Shown here: one piece after another, positions 56,921-64,000 of the stretch
Layout: every line of letters starts with the position of its first letter
How positions within the stretch are numbered: position 1 is the first letter of the stretch
Assembly: GCA_964034945.1 (NCBI GenBank)
Contig: OZ035963.1
Location: forward strand, 1,885,328-1,949,327
Length of the DNA: 64,000 nucleotides
Direction: 5' to 3'
Origin: Chrysopilus asiliformis
Lineage: Eukaryota > Arthropoda > Insecta > Diptera > Rhagionidae
Position numbers and translations under genes: made by a program
The notes under the pieces: generated by a model
The model's input: only the letters and a program-made list of their open reading frames with translations
What the model was told of the DNA's origin: nothing
The model's database searches: none

Positions 56921-59900
56921 TTTTTTAATCCTTCTAAATTATTAGCTAGTCAAAACATTTAACTAATATTCTGCGTCAACAGTGGGATTTTTTTCACATG
57001 AAATCGCCGTCGAAAATTGTTGCAACAAAATTAATTTGATTTTAGAGTCATCGTCATCGTCCCAGTTGATGTGAAAATAACAATTTTCCTAGTGTCCTTC
57101 TTCGTCATTGCTGTCATCACTTCCATAATCGTTCGTGCACTCAATTGACAGAGACATCAAGTTTTTAAGTGGTGTGTGTCTATGTGTGACTTGGTTAGTC
57201 AAATAGGTGGACTATTCACATGAATGCCTTACCCTAAATTTTTGAGTCTCTTGCCAAAAGTCGACTTGGTTTATTTCAGAGAATTTTCTTTCGTAGTGTT
57301 TAGGGAAAACTTTTATCGAGATTTACAAGAACATACAAATATACAAAACTCCGTACCTACTCGCCTCGCCAGCATAAAGCAGCAACAAAATTTCGCCAAC
57401 CGGGATAAGCATCAAACCAAAGATGATTGAGGATAAATTTTTGAAATATTCGAAAAGCTATAAAAGGTAGAGGGGATTGAATGAAAAACTAGGTACGTCT
57501 CTCTACATGGATAGCATTAGTATTTGAGATAGCTTCAGGGATAAATATGGAGACGTCAACAAAACCCAAACACCATAAAAATATTACATTGGTGACGTCA
57601 TATCCCTTGGATGTACCCATGGAAACGTTGCAGAAATACTAAATGGAGCACATCAGATCGGTACAAGGATTCGTGATTATAAGGATACAATGATGAAAAC
57701 TTTGATGCAAAATCTACCCCATAAAATGTACATAAGTAGATCTGTTTATCCAAAACGCATACATATATGCACAATCAAAGTCATTCATTCATATAACAAA
57801 TTTTGTAATATAAAGCAACCGCAATTGCCATGCTTTTTGAGAGAGATCCTACACACATCCCTGAAGCTTTGGTCCAATATCTAAATGTGTGCATGCAAAT
57901 AACTCTGAATAGAGAGAAACAGAATATTCTGTGAGAAAAATGCCACCGATTTCCCTTGATACCCACACATTTATAGTGGATATCCCACTGTAAAAATATG
58001 ATCGGAACAATTTTTATTCACATTTGTTGACATTTGGATGGGTGTGCAATTTCTATTTATCGTCACAAATAACTTTTCTTTTTTAAAAAAAAAAAAAAAT
58101 AGGAGAGCTTACATGCGTAACAGAAAAACACGGGTCCACTTTACAGGATTTTTATGGTACAAATATTAATACTTAAAGCCGCCCATGTAACACAGTTTTA
58201 CCGATAAATAAAAAAAAAGTTGATATTAAAGCATTACCAACATAACAAGGACGTATTATTAATACAGTAAAAAGTATTGTTTTTTAAATTTTAGTCAAAC
58301 GAAAAGATAAAAATTTTTGCAGCTCATGTTTTGGAAATTTTAAGACGTTTTGCATCCAAATTCAGATTTTTTTTTTACCAAAAACTTAAAAATGGTTGAA
58401 TAGAATTTCTTGGAACTTCTATACGGCTGTTGACGGCGCGGCGGGATTTCTTGCTTGAAATATCACTGGAATACATGAGAGTTGAACCGGTTGTTGACGC
58501 ATTCGAGCTGGGCTAGTCTCCGGCAGAAATAAATAAAGCTCATAGAGCAGAACCACATAAATATCCAGAAAAGCTGTCGTCAAGAGTCGGTTGGGGAGAT
58601 GCCGGTCGGGTTGGCTTGGTAACTAAGGAATTCTTATTCCATCCAGATAAGAGTTATGCTCTCAACAATGAGACGTTTCTCTAGAAATTCAGAATCTCAT
58701 ATCACCTTCCATTTTCTCCGAAATTTTTCTCTTCAACTTTCTTGGTCCTTCTCCACAAACGTTCGCATACAACATAGACTTCTTCTACTGTGAGCGACCC
58801 TGTAAAATTATTTTGGGACACATTCTCTCTTCAACAAATCCAATTTTCTCTCCCTAAAATAGTCCCAATATCATAGTTCACTATGTATGCATATTTGATA
58901 TAACACCGAATCCTTGCAGGAGATTATAATGTGTTAGTTGAACTCCTATCTTCCAAGGATGTGTCAATTGCAAATGTATGAGAGTAATGTCAATAGCATT
59001 GGTAGAGAATTCAATCACAAAATAGAAAAAAAATATATATCCAGCTTTCGTTATGTAGGCCACAGGCTTTTCCTTGCACCCGTCATCAGCCCCTGTGACC
59101 ACTGTTTTCTCGCACTTGACCCATCGCACTACCGCCCATGATCATCTTGTTCTTCTTATTATTTTCCCTCCTCGCCATTTCGCTAACATTTTTGATATTT
59201 TTCTTCTTCTTATTTATTCGTTTCGTTACATGAACTTGTTTTATTGATTTTGCGTAAGAAAAGATCGACGACACAAAGGAAAATAGCATTCCAGACCAGC
59301 ATCACGGGAGCTGCGAAGAAGTGGAGCAACATACAGTATAGGATAAAAATATCAAGGAAGCAGTGAGGATATCTTTTGGCACCCAGCAGAGCATTCATTA
59401 CTAAAAAAACAACAACAAAATAAGCAACTAAATAAATAATTAAATTATAAATTGCAAAAAGTAGATTTTTTTTAGATTTGAATTTTCAATTAATTGAGAA
59501 AGGTTTTTTTCTACTCGATAAATTTGCTCTATAAACTCGGCAGGGCGATTCAAAAATTGAAAAGGGAGTCGAATTCCGCCAGAAATTTTATTCGCCACCA
59601 TCGCACATCTATATAACCACTCACTTCTATGTAATATTAACCACAACATGCCATTCGAGAGGCTATTGATGCATACCTATATAGGTATAGCGTGTATAAT
59701 ATGTTGCTACCTGTCGAGGGATGCCACAGCCACAGTTTATGCCACTTTTGAGGGCTGACTTCCTGCTTATTCAAATGCGATAATCGTGTTATCATGTGCA
59801 ATCGCCAATTTAATTTCATAAGCTAGCGGCTTTATGCTAACTGGTTTTCGGGAACTTCTGTAAATTTGTTTCGTAGTATTTCTTTTTTTTTAAACTTTTA

Positions 59901-60163
59901 TATGATGAAAAAAACTATAAGATTTGTTTTAACTTTGGGGACTTTGCCATTTATAAATTATAAATTCTATCATATTAACAATTCGCATAAGACAAAAATG
60001 TTTACAAAAATTACAGAACCCTTATTTTGATTTAAAAAAAAAACAGGTTTTCAATACCATAGCGTCTGTTTGAGGTATTCAGAGATGATTGATATTTGAT
60101 ATTCGATTTTGCATAACTCCATCGGAAAATATAAACTGGATTTTGCCTTTCTTATACCAGCAG
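56921..60163. other. gene-free AT-rich interval
   Basis: Frames such as 57224-57430, 58881-59129 and 59440-59819 show no known motif. A GC-richer patch with GACGGCGCGGCGGG lies at 58432-58445. No transposon termini recognised in 3.2 kb; this could include host intronic DNA. Confidence 0.45.
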
Positions 60164-60571
60164 GTTAAAGCTAGAACCTGAATCGTACGTCGATGCGTCC
60201 GTCATGCGTCCGTCCGGTAGACAGTTTTATGCGGTGACAGTTGGGTACGGCAACGAATCACTTCTTCTTCACTTTTTTTGCACTTCTTCTATTAGTTTAT
60301 CGTCGAAACAATTACTTTCAATTTGTTCCATACTTAAATTCCTTAAATCGTAACCAAACTTTTTTGCGAAATGACATTTCCGTGCGTTGCCGCATGTAAA
60401 AGTAGAAAGTCGACCTACTCTATGCGGTGACAGTGCGTTGCCGCATCGGACAAACGCATTATTACGGGAGTACTCATAGCAGCCCGTTGATTTTACTTTG
60501 ACCGCATCGAACTGTTAACGTGACGGACGCATGGCGGACGCACGGACGTATGTTTCTGGTTCTACCTTAAC
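60164..60571. mobile_element. foldback MITE with long GC-rich TIRs
   Basis: The left arm (GTTAAAGCTAGAACC, GATGCGTCCGTCATGCGTCC) pairs imperfectly over about 75 bp with the right arm (inverted GTTAAGGTAGAACC, GTGCGTCCGCCATGCGTCCG). TATGCGGTGACAG occurs twice inside. 408 bp, non-coding. The superfamily is not clear from the flanks. Confidence 0.7.
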
Positions 60572-61612
60572 TCTGATTTGAATGCGTTATTATCGTAATT
60601 TAAAAGCCCGAGTAAAATATTAATCATACACGATTTTATAACTAAAACGCCATTTAACGATAACAGAAATATTTAAAAAAAAATCTGCATTAAAATAATT
60701 TAATCGAAAATTATGGGCAAGTCACTCCCAACTACTTGTGATCTTTAATTGCCTTGATTATTGTCGTGAAAGACTTCCATTGAAGATGTTCTCCGTTTTG
60801 TCAATTATTTACAGGTAATTGCTCTTAAGTAGATAGATTGTCAAAAATATCACCCATCGCTGGTGGTTTCTGACTTTCGGGCACGAGTACCTATTTTATC
60901 GATTTCGTTGCGACTACACAATATTGTTGGTGTGCAGATGATACTGATGAACACCCCTCTTTCTCTCAATGACAATCAACCCTTGGGCTAACGATGCTGG
61001 GCAAACAAGGACTCCATGATGGCGATACTGTAAGTAATTGCCAACAGGAGAATACCCACAACACTCATTGCCGTTATGTTCAAATAGGGAGCTTTTATTT
61101 ATGAGGATATCTGACCTTTGGCTGTTATTCAGTCGTTGATGTCGCATCGCGTCAGAGTTCAGTTCAATTCAAAGTACCAACCAAATGGTTCAATGTTCAT
61201 AAATTTATGCACTTTCCCAATCAAAATTGCGTCATTATAGCATATCTACCTAATGAATATTCGCGTGAAATCCCAAAGGAAAATCATATTTGTTCTGTTA
61301 ACAAAAATATTTATGACGAAAATTAATGATTAATATCAACTGCAAGGTCTAGATTTCTCTAGACTTCAGAATTCAGCGGTTTACAATAATGTTATATGTA
61401 CCAAATGTGAAATTTTCCCAATACATAGTATTCAAATTCATAGAAAACTATTTTCACCTTTTTACACGAAATTAGAAGAAATCTACAAACATTTAAAATA
61501 TCCACTTCAAAAAATTATTTTTCAGCAACATCAAATTCATTTTAAAAAAAAATCTGCACCCTGCATCCTTTTAACGAAATGAAATCATCTTTTTCATATT
61601 TTTCTGATGTAA
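60572..61612. other. AT-rich stretch, nothing recognised
   Basis: No termini or protein-like frames; the 77-codon frame at 60914-61147 (minus) has no motif. Confidence 0.45.
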
Positions 61613-61804
61613 TACAGTGAAACCTGTATTAGCCGGACCCCGTATAAGCCGAAAACCAGCATAATCGTAATAGCTTTTAAAATCCCATGATTTTGAAGAC
61701 GTTTTTCATACAAAATGAATTAATATACGCACATCTAACTGATAGAACCAATCATCCAAGAAAAAGAAGTTTATTTACGCGTGAGCCGATAATTTTTATT
61801 AACG

Positions 61805-61935
61805 GAAATCTCGTGCTCGTAAAAAGCGAGGCTATGTTCTTAAATGGGTATAATCGGACCATTTTTTCTCCCCTTCGCCATACAAATAAAATTGTTAGTA
61901 TCAAAATGGTTCTAAAGACCATAAAAACATCATAC
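61805..61935 (-). repeat. decayed family A core
   Basis: CGTAAAAAGCGAGGCTATGT followed by TCTTAAATGGGTATAATCGG matches the family A core (TCGTAAAATGCGAGGCTAAG, then TTCGTTAATGGGCAAAAATGG) with many changes. No family A ends remain. This core and its flank form the 99-codon frame at 61687-61986, which is not a gene. Confidence 0.6.
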
Positions 61936-62200
61936 AAAACTTTAATTGGGAGTAATTCTCTAAATTTTTTAAAACTACTCAACTAAAACTGAAATCCATT
62001 CGGGATCTTCCTATTTTAATTGTCACATGAACCATTGGTAACGAGCTGAGGTATTTTCGGGCTCAACAGTAGGTCACAAATTGAAACGTTAATTCCCCGA
62101 GGGTTTAACGCACACTACATTATCATAAAACAAAAAAATGTTTAATTGTTTTATAGTTCAACCTGTATAAACCGGAACCCTGTCTAAGCCGGACAAGTTT

Positions 62201-62440
62201 CCTGGGCACCAATCATGTATTCCGACGCGTCTCTGTCTTTCGACTTCGACGCAGCTTTTAACTCTTGACTTTGCCATATCAGCATCTTCAAATTTCCTGG
62301 AGTGACAGTCAGAATCACGTTTCGATTCATGGTGACGATTCTGCGAAATTTCAAGCTGCAGATATGGCGAAGTCAAGAGTTAAATGCTGCGTCGAAGTCG
62401 AAAGACAGAGACGCGTCGGACTACATGATTGGTGCCCTGG
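62201..62440. mobile_element. family E copy 3: foldback MITE
   Basis: Near-complete palindrome with ends CCTGGGCACCAATCATGTAT and the inverted form CCAGGGCACCAATCATGTAG. It has long arms with TCGACTTCGACGCAGCTTTT and GCAGATATGGCGAAGTCAAG. Closely similar to 21246-21482 in reverse orientation. It sits between the two pogo-like end sequences, so it inserted after them. Confidence 0.8.
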
Positions 62441-62474
62441 TCCCGTGTAAGTTCGGCTTGTAAAGTTTTTACTG

Positions 62475-63090
62475 TATACTTATATGTAACTGTGTTGATC
62501 CCAGTTAGTGAAAAAATAAACGAAGAATTGGAAACAACTTCTGAATAGAAATGTTTGCTTTAAAAACCATATGCAGGAATCAGAGCGTAGTAAAAAAAAT
62601 CTTTTATGTATGTAGGTTTTGGGTTTTCCGGACTTGGGCATGAGTTTTTTAATACTTTAAATCGAATTAAAAAGGATCATCTTTAGTATATTAACTTTGG
62701 GACACAATTTTCGTAAAAAGGAAGAAACATCTAATTCACTTGCCTGTACATATATTTATTTTCTAAGAAGAAAGTCCTAGCTAGTAGGACAGAGTACCAT
62801 ATATCAGTGCTAAAAGGGTTATCCCCAAAAGAAATCCATAATGCGAAAGTTGTTTTTTCTTTTTTTATTTCCGTGGAATTTCCATGATTAAAAAACTTAA
62901 GGGTGTGGTAAGGTACAATTGAAAATCTTCGGGAGTCTATAAAATAAAAATAAAAATGCGAAATATAAAAATGCACATCTGCTAGCTCAGTAAAAATGTA
63001 TATCTTTGGAGGGCCTGAAATTAGTGTGATTTGACAACTATGAAAAAATTATGTACAAAGTGAAGTTAATAGAAAGTCTATAAAAGTGCC
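62475..63090. other. AT-rich stretch, nothing recognised
   Basis: No termini or protein-like frames. Confidence 0.45.
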
Positions 63091-63354
63091 TGTTTACATT
63101 AGGACTCACTTTGAGGTGGCACGTCATTCGTGATGGTGAGGGACGCAGTGGGGAGGGAAACCAAAAAGAGCGAACGAAGTTTAGATTCACTTAAAATTAT
63201 CGGACGCAAACCGGTTTTTGAGTCTGGTCGTTGAAACCTGTCGTTTAGTTTTGTTGATGAAACCGGTTTATGAATCCAGATAAAGCGAACCGTGTGCATA
63301 CGGCAGAAAAATGAGGAAAGACGTGCCGCCTCAAAGTGAGTCCTAATGTAAACA
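63091..63354. mobile_element. 264-bp MITE with about 35-bp TIRs
   Basis: TGTTTACATTAGGACTCACT with TTGAGGTGGCACGTC at the left is matched, with one mismatch, by the inverted right end. The interior has AAACCGGTTT-type repeats. Frames inside are not protein-like. The flanking duplication is not clear. Confidence 0.8.
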
Positions 63355-64000
63355 CATTAAAAAAAAAAACAATCAGAGGCTTTATCCAAACGTAATTATT
63401 TTTTTAGAAAAGTGAAAAAAAAAACTATTTCTATTAATTTTTTCTGCAAAGTTTGGACAGGTACATAAATGTATTATAAATCCGGATATATAGTACGTGG
63501 TTTTTAGTTAATTTTGTTGATGCAAAATGTTCATAATCGGTTTCTTGAACACCGTATCGCGTAACCTCAAGTTGTAAGCACTTGACCCGATTACGGAAGT
63601 GTTTGTAAATTTTCTTGTACCTTTCCACTGGCCTTCCAACATCCGTTTCTTCTCCCTCTATTTCTTTCTCATTCTCTCCCACGGTATTGATAAGTTATCT
63701 AAGAGAGGGCAACTTGAAAAAATTCTTATAAACATACTTCTGCGTATATATTATTACTTTCGTAGTAATTTTCTTTTAATCGCAGGTAATTACTTGAATG
63801 TGACTTTTACTTATAACTCGGCATGCCACAAAGGCCCAGTTTTCCGCCAGGAAAGCTTATCGAGGCATAAAATATACTTGAGAAACAGCTACCATACTGT
63901 TTAACGTGCCTACTACCTTTCTATATTTCTATAACCTACCTTTCCAAAGTGAAATTAAATTACGGGAGAAATGCTGTTGTAAACGTTGAGAGAACAGAAG
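63355..64000. other. unassigned window end
   Basis: Frames at 63434-63682 (minus) and 63599-63904 (plus) overlap on opposite strands and show no known motif. No termini recognised. Confidence 0.45.

Larger units (their letters stand above)
61615..62474. mobile_element. pogo/Tigger-like non-autonomous element or cluster
   Basis: The left end CAGTGAAACCTGTATTAGCC follows TA, and the right end (inverted CAGTAAAAACTTTACAAGCC) precedes TA. CAGT plus a TGTATAAGCCGG-type sequence and TA duplication fit pogo/Tigger elements. A second left-type end (AGTTCAACCTGTATAAACCG) lies at 62156, so two elements may be in tandem or nested. Inside are a decayed family A core (61805-61935) and foldback E3. Confidence 0.65.

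Noticed and set aside
62158..62450. Frames of 72 and 61 codons ending in a similar peptide on opposite strands
   Set aside because: The similarity of the two peptides comes from the palindromic family E element; it is not a gene pair.
1..64000. CRISPR array, bacterial operon, tRNA or rRNA genes
   Set aside because: No regularly spaced repeats with unique spacers, no ribosome-binding-site/operon layout and no tRNA-like B-box cloverleaf were found; the tandem repeats present lack spacers.

Overview
This window is intergenic or intronic DNA from an arthropod, most likely an insect and possibly a fly. The assignment rests on its AT-richness, the mixture of transposons (DINE-1-like Helentrons, Helitrons, DD41D mariners, PIF/Harbinger, piggyBac-like and hAT-like miniatures, a pogo-like miniature and a non-LTR retrotransposon) and the lack of any long, spliced or operon-like coding structure. 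I found no intact host gene, no tRNA or rRNA, and no CRISPR array. The only host-like coding signal is one weak candidate exon at 5239-5416. Almost every long open frame belongs to a CAGA/GTCC-type microsatellite, an 18-bp minisatellite or a decayed transposon gene.

Layout. 1-1100: a terminal-inverted-repeat (TIR) element with a broken MADF-like start, a hAT-type terminus, then the first copy of dispersed family A. 5.2-10.4 kb: the candidate exon, several miniature inverted-repeat elements (MITEs), a Helitron of family C and a Helitron 5' part with 121-bp internal repeats. 13-15.2 kb: three MITEs. 17.5-18.8 kb: a PIF/Harbinger MITE, then family D interrupted by a 5'-truncated non-LTR retrotransposon. 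20.3-24.8 kb: a MADF-bearing PIF/Harbinger derivative, a foldback element, a second large family D copy containing hairpins, and a deleted mariner. 27.3-31.6 kb: Helitron B1, an 18-bp minisatellite, a MITE, family A copy 2 and a piggyBac-like MITE. 32.4-38.1 kb: piggyBac-like MITE, Helitrons B2, C2 and B3, and another MITE. 40.5-43.3 kb: family A copies 3 and 4. 46.6-50.6 kb: repeat G, a hairpin, a 136-bp Helitron, a DD41D mariner relic, a piggyBac-like MITE and family A copy 5. 52.9-56.9 kb: Helitron B4, the second deleted mariner with a nested MITE, and repeat G split by family A copy 6. 60.2-63.4 kb: a foldback MITE, a pogo-like element containing another MITE, and a further MITE. The segments between are AT-rich and show nothing I can name.

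The elements do not form a pathway, but their nesting gives a relative history: D is older than the non-LTR insertion and the 61-bp hairpin insertion; the deleted mariner is older than the GATA-flanked MITE; repeat G is older than family A copy 6; the pogo-like element is older than foldback E3. All of the autonomous genes seen (two types of mariner transposase, MADF, RNase H region) are broken, so every element here depends on machinery encoded elsewhere or is extinct. All family assignments come from motifs, termini and target-site duplications read by eye, without any database search.
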